NCBI RefSeq assembly: GCF_008364825.1
Contig: NZ_VTTO01000035.1
Location: 1 to 33,191, forward strand
DNA length: 33,191 nucleotides
Direction: 5' to 3'
Origin: Azospirillum sp. B21
Lineage (GTDB): Bacteria > Pseudomonadota > Alphaproteobacteria > Azospirillales > Azospirillaceae
In this document: piece by piece, positions 7,798 through 16,568 of the stretch
How positions within the stretch are numbered: position 1 is the stretch's first letter
Layout: every line of letters begins with the position of its first letter
Position numbers and translations under genes: made by a program
The notes under the pieces: model-generated
Databases searched by the model: none
Told to the model about the DNA's origin: nothing
The model's input: the letters and a program-made list of their open reading frames with translations, nothing else

Positions 7798-8357
7798 ATC
7801 AGCGCCGCACGCCCTTCACAGCCCTCGAATTATGACCTGCCGCCGGCGGGCGCCCTCAAGCCCGCGCCAAAGGCGCACCGCTGCGCGGCTGGCGGGCTTG
7901 ACCGCGCCGCTGCGGCAGGCTGCTTTGCTCCGCCATGCCGTAAAGGGATCCCTCCGCCTGCTTGGAGATCATCTCGGAGCTCTGAGGGATGATGGAAATG
8001 CACCGACGAAGCATGCCTCCCTCCTTTGCGAGCTTGTCTATTTCATCCGTAAAGTAATAGCAGGGGCGTTGGTAGCTTTATCAAATGTAACTCAAAAAGT
8101 TTCATTACCCGTACAGCATCTTCGACTGGATATCTTCGGTTTTAGCGGGCGGTGCGATTGCGGTTTGGTGATAAGTTCCGCTACTATCGGCAGTACCGAC
8201 ACACCGCCCAGAGCACGATCTCACCTCCGAAGTGGCGTCCCTTGAAGTCCGACACGGCTTGGCTCCAGCCATTCCGCCGCGTGCCGGCCAACTTTGCAAC
8301 AGAGCCGTCCCGATGCACCCTGCTCCTCCCGCATGTGCCGCCATCGGCCCGGGCCAT
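7798..8357. other. Mostly non-coding stretch with an AT-rich patch
   Basis: Apart from a possible 52-aa gene, no coding sequence is convincing. Positions about 8030-8115 are distinctly AT-richer than the surroundings and look like a promoter region directed to the minus strand. Confidence 0.5.
7856..8014 (-). CDS. Possible small protein or 5' fragment, 52 aa
   Basis: ATG 8014 is preceded by AAGGAGGGAGGC, a very strong ribosome binding site, and by an AT-rich patch with promoter-like TTGATA and TATTAC boxes. The product begins MLRRCISIIPQSSEMISKQA and ends in a low-complexity Arg/Pro/Ala tail. No family is recognised. The strong translation signals suggest the true 5' end of a gene whose remainder has been lost, rather than an intact small gene. 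Confidence 0.3.
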   Translation of the reverse strand: MLRRCISIIPQSSEMISKQAEGSLYGMAEQSSLPQRRGQARQPRSGAPLARA

Positions 8358-8978
8358 TTACCGTCGCCGCCGAGCGGGGATCCCGAGTTGCGCAGCCATG
8401 AGGACAAGGTCGGGCAATGACCGGGCGCCCATCTTCTCCATCACGTGGCGCTTGTGCACCTTTGCCGTTATTTCCGAAAGGCCAAGTTCCCCGGCGATCT
8501 GCTTGTTCATCAGACCGCCGATGGCGCAGGTCATGACCTCGCGCTCGCGGTCGGTGAGGGTCCCATAGCGGTCGGCAAGCTCGCGATGGGCCCGGTTCAC
8601 GTCCAGGGCCGCGGTGTCGGCCTCGATGGCCCGGCAGATGGCCTCCAACAGCACCTCGTCCTCGACCGGTTTGGTCAGGAACTCGATCGCGCCGCCACGT
8701 ATGGCGCGCACGGTCATGGGAATCGTGCCGTAGCCGGTTAGGAAGATGATCGGAACGGTGCTGCCGGCACCCCGCAACGCCTCCTGCACGGCCAGCCCGT
8801 TCTGCCCCGCCAGCCGCACGTCGAGCAGCACGCAGCTCGGACGGCGGGCAAGCGTCTTTTCGGCGAGATCATCGGCATCGGGATGTTCGACGGCAGTCAG
8901 GCCGGCCGTTTCGCAGAGCCTCTTCAGGGCTCTGCGCAGCGCCGGATCGTCATCGACGATATGGACGACTGGTTTCAT
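8358..8978 (-). CDS. FixJ/NarL-type response regulator
   Basis: A 206-aa two-domain regulator starting at ATG 8978 (MKPVVHIVDDD). The receiver domain (about 1-120) has the acidic cluster at residues 9-11, phosphoacceptor Asp53 (LLDVRL), Thr81 and Lys103 (LTKP). A LuxR-type helix-turn-helix follows at about 140-190 (LTDREREVM ... MNKQIAGELGLSEITAKVHK). Proteins of this layout activate transcription once phosphorylated by a cognate kinase. It lies 13 bp after a single-domain receiver gene that overlaps the kinase gene, so the three form one operon. Targets are unknown; the divergent AraC gene or the nearby stress cluster are candidates by proximity only. Confidence 0.9.
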   Translation of the reverse strand: MKPVVHIVDDDPALRRALKRLCETAGLTAVEHPDADDLAEKTLARRPSCVLLDVRLAGQNGLAVQEALRGAGSTVPIIFLTGYGTIPMTVRAIRGGAIEFLTKPVEDEVLLEAICRAIEADTAALDVNRAHRELADRYGTLTDREREVMTCAIGGLMNKQIAGELGLSEITAKVHKRHVMEKMGARSLPDLVLMAAQLGIPARRRR

Positions 8979-8991
8979 GTTAGACAGTAAA

Positions 8992-9381
8992 TCATGAACC
9001 ATGCCGCGAACTGAACCTCGAAAGGCACATCTCAAGGATAGCCGCGTCGAACGGCTTGGTGAGATAGGTCGATGCTCCCGAGTCCAGCGCCCGCTGCCGG
9101 ATTGCCTCGTTCGGATAGGCGGTCATGGCGATGAGGGGAAGCGAGGGATGCCGCTCGGAGAGGGCCTGGATCATCTCGATGCCGGTGACCCCGGGCATCT
9201 GGAGATCGGCAAGCACGCAGAACAGTTCCGCCGCCGCACCGTAGGACAGCATGGACTCCGCGCTGTCGAACAACAGCACCTCGTACCCGATGGACAGGAC
9301 GAGCCTTCGCAGCGCAGCCCGGATGAAGGGATCGTCGTCGACGATCGCCACGACGTCTCGCGTCCGTCCGGCATCAGCCAT
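8992..9381 (-). CDS. Single-domain response regulator
   Basis: A 129-aa receiver-only protein, start ATG 9381. VDDD lies near residues 14-17, phosphoacceptor Asp59 in VLADLQMPG, Thr87 in MTAYP and Lys109 in LTKPF, so it should be phosphorylatable. It has no output domain. Its ATG overlaps the kinase stop by 8 bp (ATGGCTGA), which implies translational coupling. It may act as a phosphate shuttle or sink between the kinase and the FixJ-type regulator, as proposed for similar kinase/receiver/FixJ operons in rhizobia. Confidence 0.9.
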   Translation of the reverse strand: MADAGRTRDVVAIVDDDPFIRAALRRLVLSIGYEVLLFDSAESMLSYGAAAELFCVLADLQMPGVTGIEMIQALSERHPSLPLIAMTAYPNEAIRQRALDSGASTYLTKPFDAAILEMCLSRFSSRHGS

Positions 9382-10852
9382 GGGCGATCGGCAGGGTGAA
9401 ATGAAAGGCGGCCCCGCCTCCCGGAACCTGGTCCACCCAGATGTCCCCGCCATGCGCATCGAGGCAGTTGCGGCATATGGCCAGCCCCATGCCCATGCCG
9501 CCCGGTTTGGTCGAATGGAATGGCTCGAAGATCTGCGCGCGCCGGTCCGGCGCCACTCCCGGCCCGGTGTCGGTCACGTCGACCGTCAGGGACGATTGGG
9601 CGACGCGAAGGGTCACGGTGATGTCCCGCCGGCCCGGCCAGTCCCCCATGGCTTGCGCGGCGTTCAGCATCAGGTTCACGAACACCTGCTGGATCTGCAC
9701 CGGATCGGCCAAGGCGAGCGGAAGATCGTCGGGTGCAGCGAGGTGCACGACCGCGCCGTGGGAGCGCAGGTCCGTTTCCACCAGCAGATTGGCGTTGCGG
9801 GCCACCTGGACGATATCGACCGGAGCGAAGGATCCGGGGGATTTGCTGAAGTGGGAGGTGATGCGCGCCACGACGTCACGGGCGCGCGCGGCCTGGGTGA
9901 CGACGTCCTGCAGGGCCGCCGCCGCTTCCGTGATGTCCATCGGGGTTGCCCGGAGCAGGCGTTGCGCTGCCTGGGCGTTCGCCAGGATCGCCGCCAGCGG
10001 TGAGTTGACCTCGTGCGCGACCGAGGCGCTGAAGGCATTGGCCGTTGAAATCCGGGAGGTCTTGGCGGCGTCGGCCTGAGCGGCGACAAGCCGCGCCTGC
10101 GCCTTCTTGTAGGCGGTGATGTCGACGGAGGTCACGACGATGTTCGAAAAACCGGCAAGATCGCGCGGCAGCATGGCGGTGAAGAGCGTGTCGATCTCGA
10201 CGCCCTCGGTGGTCGTCAGATGGGCCTCGGAGCGAAAGAAGCGGTCGCCGCGGCTGAAAGCCACCAGCCACTGCACAAAGGTCTGATCGGTTTCGGGAAG
10301 CAGCCGGTCGAGCGGGCCGATGTAGACGTCCTTTCCGGGTGCGCCGGTCTCCTCCAGCGTGAAGGCATTGACGTCACGGATCATCACGCGCGCCTTCAGC
10401 GCCCGGAGTTCATCCGGCCGGTTGGCGAAGTGGCTCTCCAGATCCCGGACCCCCGCCTGGCGCAGCGCCATGACTGCCTCGGCGACGGCCGTCCAGTCCT
10501 CTCGCCACATGGAGATGCCGGCGCGCTCGAAAATCTCTCCATACTGCCGCCGGCAATGCAGGGTCTCCCGCTTCAACCTCATCATGGACAGGATGGCCAG
10601 AACCGCGGTCAGGAGCGCCGCCGCTCCCGTCGCAAGCGCCACGTCTCGCCGCTCGGAAAATTGAGAGGCCGAAATCGCCGCCAGGATCGTCGGGGCGAAG
10701 ACCAGCAGGGCGGAAACGGCGAGGTCGCGCACGGTGATCGGCCATCGGCGCGGCGCCGTGGCGGTCATCCACGCCGGCAGCCCGTCGGGATCGGGCAGCG
10801 CCCCGGCCGAGGTCTCGGCAAGGCTTGGCCATCTGGAAAAGACTTGCCGCAT
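9374..10852 (-). CDS. Membrane sensor histidine kinase
   Basis: A 492-aa protein. Two membrane segments lie near residues 43-62 and 73-92 with almost no periplasmic loop between them. A PAS-like region follows at about 105-250 (YGEIFERAGISMWREDW through NIVVTSVDITAYKKAQ). The HisKA box has phosphoacceptor His280 (SVAHEVNSPLAAI). The ATPase domain has N397 (NLMLNAAQAM), the G1 box DTGPGV at 428-433 and the G2 box GGMGMGL at 451-457. The short loop suggests it senses a membrane or cytoplasmic signal through the PAS region. It heads the operon with the two response regulators and is divergent from an AraC regulator across about 100 bp. Confidence 0.9.
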   Translation of the reverse strand: MRQVFSRWPSLAETSAGALPDPDGLPAWMTATAPRRWPITVRDLAVSALLVFAPTILAAISASQFSERRDVALATGAAALLTAVLAILSMMRLKRETLHCRRQYGEIFERAGISMWREDWTAVAEAVMALRQAGVRDLESHFANRPDELRALKARVMIRDVNAFTLEETGAPGKDVYIGPLDRLLPETDQTFVQWLVAFSRGDRFFRSEAHLTTTEGVEIDTLFTAMLPRDLAGFSNIVVTSVDITAYKKAQARLVAAQADAAKTSRISTANAFSASVAHEVNSPLAAILANAQAAQRLLRATPMDITEAAAALQDVVTQAARARDVVARITSHFSKSPGSFAPVDIVQVARNANLLVETDLRSHGAVVHLAAPDDLPLALADPVQIQQVFVNLMLNAAQAMGDWPGRRDITVTLRVAQSSLTVDVTDTGPGVAPDRRAQIFEPFHSTKPGGMGMGLAICRNCLDAHGGDIWVDQVPGGGAAFHFTLPIAHG

Positions 10853-10954
10853 TCACCTCGCCTCCGGATGAGAAGCTGTAGCAGCCTGGCGCCGCCACGT
10901 CTGCGATACGCCTGTATAGTGGCCGGGGGCTGCGGGCGATTCCATAGTGCTCCA
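10853..10954. promoter_or_regulatory. Divergent promoter region between kinase and AraC genes
   Basis: A 102-bp gap between two divergent start codons must hold promoters for both. It includes GATACGCCTGTATAG near 10903-10919. No -35/-10 pair is strong enough to name. Confidence 0.4.
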
Positions 10955-11848
10955 ATGAACCTGCACGCGCACGGCACCTTCAAATTTCCCAACGCCGGCT
11001 TGGCAGCCACATCGCTCGGCCGTGGCTGGAACGGCGTCGCCGCCGAGTTGCGCTCGCACCCGGCCGGCGATTTGCCCGCGATCGTGCCGACCCAGATGGA
11101 GATCACGCTGGCCACGCGCCGCAGTCCGGGCGCCTTCGTCATGCGCAAGGGGGCCGGCGTTCGCCAGCGCTCGGCTGTGGAGGAAGGCACCATCTGGCTG
11201 TGCCCGGTCGGCGTCGGCGAGGACGAAATCAGCATCTCCGCACCGCTCGACGAAATCCTGCACATCTACCTGCCGGCCGACCGCTTCGACGGGCTCGCCG
11301 CCCTCTATGGCGACGCCCGCATCCGTGCGGACGCGATCAGATATCTCGCGGACCTGCGCGATCCGCTCATCCGGCAAATCGGCTTGTCGATCCGGGCGGA
11401 ACTGCTGCAGGAAACCTCCGCCGGCCGGATGATGGTCGAATCCGCCGCGCTGGCGCTGGCCGCCCGCGTCGCCCACGCTTACGCCCACGACCGCCCGGAA
11501 CCCTCGCAGACCCCACAGGAAGCGGATTGTCCGAAGCGGATCTCACGTGTGATCGACTTCATCCGAGACAATCTGGAACGCGACATCTCGGTCGGCGAAC
11601 TCGCCACGGTCGCCTGTCTGAGCCCCTTCCACTTCGCACGCATGTTCAAGCGGCTGACGGGCAAGACACCCCACGGCTTCGTCAGCGCCGAACGCTTTGC
11701 GCTGGCGCGGAAACTGCTCGGCGATCCCGATATGCCGCTTGTGACGGTGGCCCATCGGTCCGGCTTCTCGACCCAGGCGGCGTTCGGCACGGCCTTCAAG
11801 CGGGCGATGGGCTGCACGCCCGGAGCCTATCGCCGTCGCCTTTCCTGA
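10955..11848 (+). CDS. AraC-family transcriptional regulator
   Basis: A 297-aa protein; the start chosen is ATG 10955, giving MNLHAHGTFKFPN. Longer in-frame extensions run back through the kinase promoter and are unlikely. The C-terminal ~100 residues hold two helix-turn-helix units (ISVGELATVACLSPFHFARM and VTVAHRSGFSTQAAFGTAFK) with the GxTPxxY signature as GCTPGAY near the end. The N-terminal ~190 residues form a putative cupin-like effector domain, with no signature identifying a ligand. Divergent from the kinase operon; it may regulate it or the winged-helix ATPase gene downstream. Confidence 0.88.
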   Translation: MNLHAHGTFKFPNAGLAATSLGRGWNGVAAELRSHPAGDLPAIVPTQMEITLATRRSPGAFVMRKGAGVRQRSAVEEGTIWLCPVGVGEDEISISAPLDEILHIYLPADRFDGLAALYGDARIRADAIRYLADLRDPLIRQIGLSIRAELLQETSAGRMMVESAALALAARVAHAYAHDRPEPSQTPQEADCPKRISRVIDFIRDNLERDISVGELATVACLSPFHFARMFKRLTGKTPHGFVSAERFALARKLLGDPDMPLVTVAHRSGFSTQAAFGTAFKRAMGCTPGAYRRRLS

Positions 11849-12015
11849 AGACGTCAAGGCGACAACCCCGCGAAAAACCTCCGCAGCTTCACGAAAGACC
11901 GGGGAGGAAAAAAGGGCGACAGTGCCTATCAAATGCAGCCTGCCGTCGCAGGCTGCCCACGTCACCGACCGTTCCGCCGATCAGCCCTGCAGAACCTTCC
12001 GATGAGGACCGCCGC

Positions 12016-14910
12016 ATGGAAGAGGAACTGGAATTCGGCCCCTTCAGGGTCATACCGTCCCGGCGCATGCTGCTGCATGACGGGCAGGTGGTGCCACTCG
12101 GCAGCAGGGCAATCGACATCCTGGTTCATCTGATCGCCCACGCAGGCGAGGTTCGCACGAACAGAGAGATCGTGAAGCATGTCTGGCCCGACACCGTCGT
12201 CGATGAGGCCAATCTCCGGGTGCATGTTTCGGGCATCCGGCGGGCATTGAACGACACCCAGCGCCACCCCCGGTTCATCGCCAACATTCCCGGCAGGGGC
12301 TATGCGTTCATCGCGCCGGTGACCAGGCGGCGTGCGCCCGACGAACCCGGGGAGGCCGGCGACCCCGCGCCCCGCCCCTTCACGACGGATCCCGGCACGG
12401 GGCGGGTTTTCGGGCGGGAGAGCGTGGTCGAGACGATCTCCGCCCATCTCTGCCGCTCCCGCCTGCTCACCATCGTCGGACCGGGAGGCATAGGCAAGAC
12501 AACGGTCGCACGCGCGGTCGTCGCGCGCGCTCCCTCGGATCTCCACATCGTCTGGGTCGATCTTTCCTCGGTGGGCGGCGGGGGCCTCGTGCCGACCGTG
12601 GTGGCGTCGGCGCTCGGCATCCTTTCGCGAACCGACAACATTCTGCGCGAGATCGCCGCTCACCTGCGCACGCGCCCCGCTCTGCTCATCCTGGACAGCT
12701 GCGAGCATCTGGTGGGCAGTGTCGCGTCGTTCGCAGAGTGCCTGCTGGCCGAGACCCGAGATCTGCGCATTCTTGCGACCAGTCGCGAACCATTGAGGGC
12801 CGCCGGGGAGCGTGTCCACCGCATTCCGCCGCTGGAGCTTCCGGCGGCGGCGCTGACCGCGAGCGCGGCGATGGGTTCGCCCGCAGTTCAGCTCTTCGTG
12901 GAGCGCGCGGACGCCTGCCTCGGGCAGTACGAACTGACCGATGAAGACGCGCCCCATGTCTGCGACATCTGTGAGAAGCTCGACGGCATCGCGCTCGCCA
13001 TCGAACTGGCGGCCGGTCGCCTGGAGACGATCGGCGTCAAGGCTTTGGCCCGATCCTTGTCCGATTGCTTTCGATTGCTGACCCGCGGCCGCCGGACCGC
13101 GCTGCCCCGCCATCAGACGCTGAGGGCGACACTCGACTGGAGCTATATGCTGCTGCCCGAGCCGGAACAGTCCGCCCTAGGTGAATTGTCGGTCTTCCGC
13201 GGCCGGTTCGGCGAAGAGGCGGCGGCGGCCGTCATTTCCGGCGGAAACGCAGAAGCTCTCCTCGCCGCGCTCGTGGCGAAATCGCTCGTCGTGGCGGATG
13301 CCTCCTCCGGCCCGACGGCCTATCGGCTCCTCGACACCACCAGGCTTTATGCATCGGAAAAGCTCGCCGAGACCGGTGATGCCGAAACCGTCGCGGCGAG
13401 ATTGGCCGAGTATCTGCGAGCGACCTTGGAAAGCGCGGACCGCGAACTGATGTCGGTACCGGTGGCCGACTGGACGCGCAACCATGCCCAACACACGGAC
13501 GATCTGCGCGCCGCGCTGGAATGGGCCTTCGCCGAACGGAGCGACCCACTGCTGGGCGTGCGGCTCACCGTTGCCGCGCTGCCCTTCTTCTACCGGCTTT
13601 CGCTGCTCGACGAATGCCTGGCCTGGGTCAGGCGTGCAATCGACTACCTGGATGCCCGTCCTGGCCTGGACGAGCAGAACCGCATGAAGCTGTATGCAGC
13701 CCTCGGCTGGCCCCGGATCTGTCCGGCGGGCGCATCGGAACATGGTGTCGCTGCGTGGTCCAAGGCCTTGCGGATCGCCGAGGATATCGGCGACGTCGAT
13801 CACCAGCTCCGGGCGATCTGGGCACTTTGGGTCGATGCGATCAACCGCGCCGAACCGCGGCTCGGATTGACGTTCACGGATCGCTTCCGCGCTCTCGCCC
13901 CGTCCTCGCCCGATCCGGCCGATGTGGTCATCGGCAAAAGGCTCTATGGCGCTACCCTGCACTGGCTTGGCCGCCACGCCGAAGCCCGGGATCACCTTCT
14001 GCAGATGCTTGGCGAATACGCGGCACTGCCGGCGAGCTGCCATTCCGTGCGCTTCCAGTTCGACCAGACCGTTACGGCCCGCATCGCTCTGGCTCGTTCG
14101 AATTGGCTTTTGGGCGAAGAAGAACAGGCCTTGCGTGAGGTGGAGGATGTATTGGCATATGCCGAGGACATCCAGCACGATCTCTCTCTCAGCAATGCCC
14201 TGGCGGAAGCGGCCTGCCCGATCGCGCTGCTCGCGGGATGCGATGATCTTGCGATCCACTATGTGGCGCTTCTCAAGGACCATACGAAGGCCCTGTCGCT
14301 CGACGTATGGAATTGCTACGCCGCCTGCTTCGAGGCCGAGATCGCGCTCCGGAAGGGGCGTCCCGACGACTGCGCGCATCTGCTGCACGTGAACCTGCCG
14401 ATTCTCCGCAACAGCGGCTTCACATTGTTCCAGACGATCTTTCAATCCGTCGCGGCACGCGCACTCCGTGACATGGGCAAGCATGCGGACGCGCTGAGGG
14501 TGATCGATTCCGCGATGGCACATTGCGCATCCTCGGGAGAGCGCTGGTGCCTTGCCGAACTCCATCGCGTGAAAGGCACGATCCTTCTCGCCTACGGCCT
14601 GCCCGACGCGAGGGACAGGGCGGGTGAAAGCTATCGGCAAGCGCTTGTCGAGGCGCGTCGGGATGGCGCCGTCGCATGGGAGCGTCGCGTGAATGCCGAT
14701 CTGCAGGCGCTGCCCCTGTCCTGCCGGATGCCGGAGGAAGGCCGGGTCAGGGTGATCTCCTCCGCAGGACCCGGTCGGCTTTCGGAGCCTTCAGGTCTGA
14801 AGAGGAGGGAATTGCCCAGGATGAACAACCGGTCTCAGGCCCTCTGTCTGGCCCCATGTTCACCAGCGGAAGGCCCTTCGCGGGCTCGGCAGCAAGGGCG
14901 GGTTCGCTGA
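12016..14910 (+). CDS. Winged-helix STAND ATPase transcriptional regulator
   Basis: A 964-aa protein starting at ATG 12016, with GAGGA 7 nt upstream. Residues about 1-103 are an OmpR/PhoB-type winged helix (REIVKHVWPDTVVDEANLRV, GRGYAFIAPV). A STAND/AP-ATPase module follows: Walker A GPGGIGKTT at 155-163, Walker B PALLILDSCEHL at 221-232, sensor LRILATSREPL, and the GIALAIELAAGRL motif. The remaining ~550 residues are helical and repeat-rich, like TPR ligand-sensing tails. Such proteins are thought to multimerise on ligand and ATP binding and then activate transcription. The final ~60 residues are Arg/Ser/Pro-rich and may be a 3' extension. It converges on the minus-strand cluster, its stop 2 bp from the next gene's stop. 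Confidence 0.85.
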   Translation: MEEELEFGPFRVIPSRRMLLHDGQVVPLGSRAIDILVHLIAHAGEVRTNREIVKHVWPDTVVDEANLRVHVSGIRRALNDTQRHPRFIANIPGRGYAFIAPVTRRRAPDEPGEAGDPAPRPFTTDPGTGRVFGRESVVETISAHLCRSRLLTIVGPGGIGKTTVARAVVARAPSDLHIVWVDLSSVGGGGLVPTVVASALGILSRTDNILREIAAHLRTRPALLILDSCEHLVGSVASFAECLLAETRDLRILATSREPLRAAGERVHRIPPLELPAAALTASAAMGSPAVQLFVERADACLGQYELTDEDAPHVCDICEKLDGIALAIELAAGRLETIGVKALARSLSDCFRLLTRGRRTALPRHQTLRATLDWSYMLLPEPEQSALGELSVFRGRFGEEAAAAVISGGNAEALLAALVAKSLVVADASSGPTAYRLLDTTRLYASEKLAETGDAETVAARLAEYLRATLESADRELMSVPVADWTRNHAQHTDDLRAALEWAFAERSDPLLGVRLTVAALPFFYRLSLLDECLAWVRRAIDYLDARPGLDEQNRMKLYAALGWPRICPAGASEHGVAAWSKALRIAEDIGDVDHQLRAIWALWVDAINRAEPRLGLTFTDRFRALAPSSPDPADVVIGKRLYGATLHWLGRHAEARDHLLQMLGEYAALPASCHSVRFQFDQTVTARIALARSNWLLGEEEQALREVEDVLAYAEDIQHDLSLSNALAEAACPIALLAGCDDLAIHYVALLKDHTKALSLDVWNCYAACFEAEIALRKGRPDDCAHLLHVNLPILRNSGFTLFQTIFQSVAARALRDMGKHADALRVIDSAMAHCASSGERWCLAELHRVKGTILLAYGLPDARDRAGESYRQALVEARRDGAVAWERRVNADLQALPLSCRMPEEGRVRVISSAGPGRLSEPSGLKRRELPRMNNRSQALCLAPCSPAEGPSRARQQGRVR

Positions 14911-14912
14911 CC

Positions 14913-15620
14913 TCAGACATCGTCCAACCCGGACAGCCACTGCGTGATCATCCTGCCGGCCGCCTCGTGCAGAGCCGGACCGATGGTGTGGGCATCCCGT
15001 CGAAGGGCGGCCGGGTCGATTCCCGCGGCGGCCAGTTCGGCGGCATGACCGACGAGCCAGCGTTCGAACCCGTGGCCGCAGTCCGCCTCGGCGTGGAACT
15101 GGAGCGCGAGAACCTCTCTTCCAATGGCAAAGGCCTGTTGCTCGACGGCATCGCTGGAGGCGAGGTTCGTCGCGCCCGCGGAAAGCGAATAGGTGTCGCC
15201 ATGCCAATGGAGAACCGGCGTTCCCTCCAGATGGCGCAGCGGGCTTTTCCGCCCGGCAGGGGTAAGGGAAACGGGCTTGAAGCCGATCTCCTTGATACCC
15301 GAAGGAAAGACGCGTGCACCGGCGGCAGCGGCGATCAACTGCGCGCCCAGGCAGACGCCGAGCAATGGCCGCCGGGCCGCGAGCCTCGCGGCGATGAATG
15401 CCTGTTCCCGGGCCAGGAACGGATAGACCGCCTCCTCGTAGACCCCTATGGGGCCCCCCAGGACGACGAGCAGATCCGGATCCTGGAGATGGTCCGGCGG
15501 AAAGTTCGCATCTCCGACGTCGGCATAGCGAATCTCGTAATCCGCCTGCCTGAAGGGCAGGGCGAAGGTTCCGAGATCCTCGAAATGGACGTGCCGAAGC
15601 ACGAGGGCTGTCTTGGGCAT
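14913..15620 (-). CDS. Class I glutamine amidotransferase-like protein
   Basis: A 235-aa protein starting at ATG 15620 with GGAGGAG upstream. The catalytic triad is present: Cys90 in GVCLGAQ, and His176 and Glu178 in LQFHAE. The oxyanion region VLGGPIGVYEE is also seen. It is a stand-alone domain like those annotated as GMP synthase-like amidotransferases. These act on amide or gamma-glutamyl substrates, often in detoxification or catabolism, and the true substrate cannot be read from sequence. It is the last gene of the minus-strand cluster, separated from the secreted protein gene by 191 bp that include a terminator, so it probably has its own promoter. Confidence 0.88.
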   Translation of the reverse strand: MPKTALVLRHVHFEDLGTFALPFRQADYEIRYADVGDANFPPDHLQDPDLLVVLGGPIGVYEEAVYPFLAREQAFIAARLAARRPLLGVCLGAQLIAAAAGARVFPSGIKEIGFKPVSLTPAGRKSPLRHLEGTPVLHWHGDTYSLSAGATNLASSDAVEQQAFAIGREVLALQFHAEADCGHGFERWLVGHAAELAAAGIDPAALRRDAHTIGPALHEAAGRMITQWLSGLDDV

Positions 15621-15771
15621 GAATTATCTCTCCTCCGGCATCGATGACACGGACGCCGGCTCCGGAATCGGCACGGCTTGCTGTGGAGAGAGCCGGCGCG
15701 ATTGCACTTCCGGTGGGAATGCGGATATTGGAGCTGCTCTCCTCTCTCCATTTGCCTGGAGGAAGAAGCAT

Positions 15772-15803
15772 GCCGGTCCGCCGATGGCAGTCGGCGGACC
15801 GGC
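15772..15803 (-). terminator. Rho-independent-type hairpin after the secreted protein gene
   Basis: GCCGGTCCGCCGA (15772-15784) and TCGGCGGACCGGC (15791-15803) form a perfect 13-bp GC-rich stem with a 6-nt loop. It begins 9 bp past the stop of the gene ending at 15812. On the minus strand it is followed by ATGCTTCTTCC, a short pyrimidine-rich tail rather than a clean T run. Confidence 0.75.
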
Positions 15804-15811
15804 GCCCCTCG

Positions 15812-16528
15812 TCACTTGCCGGTGGCGACCTTGCCGGGAAGGCTGAGATTGCCCGACGCCACCTTGAACACGTTGTCGACGCAGAGCAGCGGCGAATGCA
15901 GGTTGCCGTTCACCTTGAGCCCGGCCGTGACGCCGTCGAACGACGCCCCACCGATGCCGCCGAGCAGGGACAGCGGGATCGAAACCTCGACCGCATCACC
16001 CTTGAACATCGTCGGGTAGTCCGGACTGTCGATCAGCAGCGGGACCTTCGGCCAGGTGGGCGGAACCTTGGGCTTTTGACCATTAGGAATATCGGTCACC
16101 TTCAGTCCGCCCTTGCACGCCTTGTCTTCGTTCAGGACGACCCAGTGCGGGTGCCAGACGTCGCGGTTGCGTCCGCCATAGGCGGCGTCGTCGAAATCCG
16201 GATGGAAGGTGACGGCAAGGGCGACGATGCCCTGATCCCGTTCGAAGCCGATTTCGCCGCTGTTCAGCGAGGTCGGCCAGACATAGGCGTAGACATCCGA
16301 ACCTTCGAACTTGCCCGTGGCAGCCGGCTTGTCGGATCCGGCGGTGCCGCGCACGCGCGTCGTGAAGATGGCCTTGTCCTTCTTCGTGACGACGACGGTT
16401 TCGATGATATCGAACGACGCCGTCACTGCTTCGACGGGCTTGGCTTCGATCGGGTGGGAGTGAGCCGCACCGACCCACAAGGATAGCGTTCCGGCGGCGA
16501 GCGCCCCGGTCAAGAGCTTTGCGAACAT
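15812..16528 (-). CDS. Secreted protein of unknown function
   Basis: A 238-aa protein with a Sec-type signal peptide: a Lys near the start, a hydrophobic core LLTGALAAGTLSLWVGA and likely cleavage after AHS near residue 24. The ATG at 16528 has GGAAGGAAG upstream. The mature part has a beta-rich pattern with aromatic blocks (YAYVWPTSLN, VWHPHWVVLNED) and two Cys (in KACKGG and LLCVDN) that could form a disulfide. I do not recognise the family. It lies 40 bp downstream of the MarR gene, so it may be in the MarR regulon, and is followed by a strong terminator. Confidence 0.7.
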   Translation of the reverse strand: MFAKLLTGALAAGTLSLWVGAAHSHPIEAKPVEAVTASFDIIETVVVTKKDKAIFTTRVRGTAGSDKPAATGKFEGSDVYAYVWPTSLNSGEIGFERDQGIVALAVTFHPDFDDAAYGGRNRDVWHPHWVVLNEDKACKGGLKVTDIPNGQKPKVPPTWPKVPLLIDSPDYPTMFKGDAVEVSIPLSLLGGIGGASFDGVTAGLKVNGNLHSPLLCVDNVFKVASGNLSLPGKVATGK

Positions 16529-16568
16529 GCTTATGCTTCCTTCCGTCTCTTTTGCCTGGAGGTTCGAG

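Noticed and set aside
8105..8407. 100-aa minus-strand open frame
   Set aside because: Gly/Ser-rich, overlaps the end of the FixJ-type regulator and lacks start signals.
10220..10954. Long N-terminal extension of the AraC regulator
   Set aside because: The extension runs antisense through the kinase gene and promoter; ATG 10955 gives the expected ~300-aa AraC length.
11200..12015. Extension of the winged-helix ATPase upstream of 12016
   Set aside because: It overlaps the AraC gene out of frame; ATG 12016 has a ribosome binding site and begins the winged-helix domain.
13177..14640. 487-aa open frame on the minus strand
   Set aside because: It is wholly antisense to the winged-helix STAND ATPase, whose motifs and start are clear; long open antisense frames are normal in GC-rich DNA.
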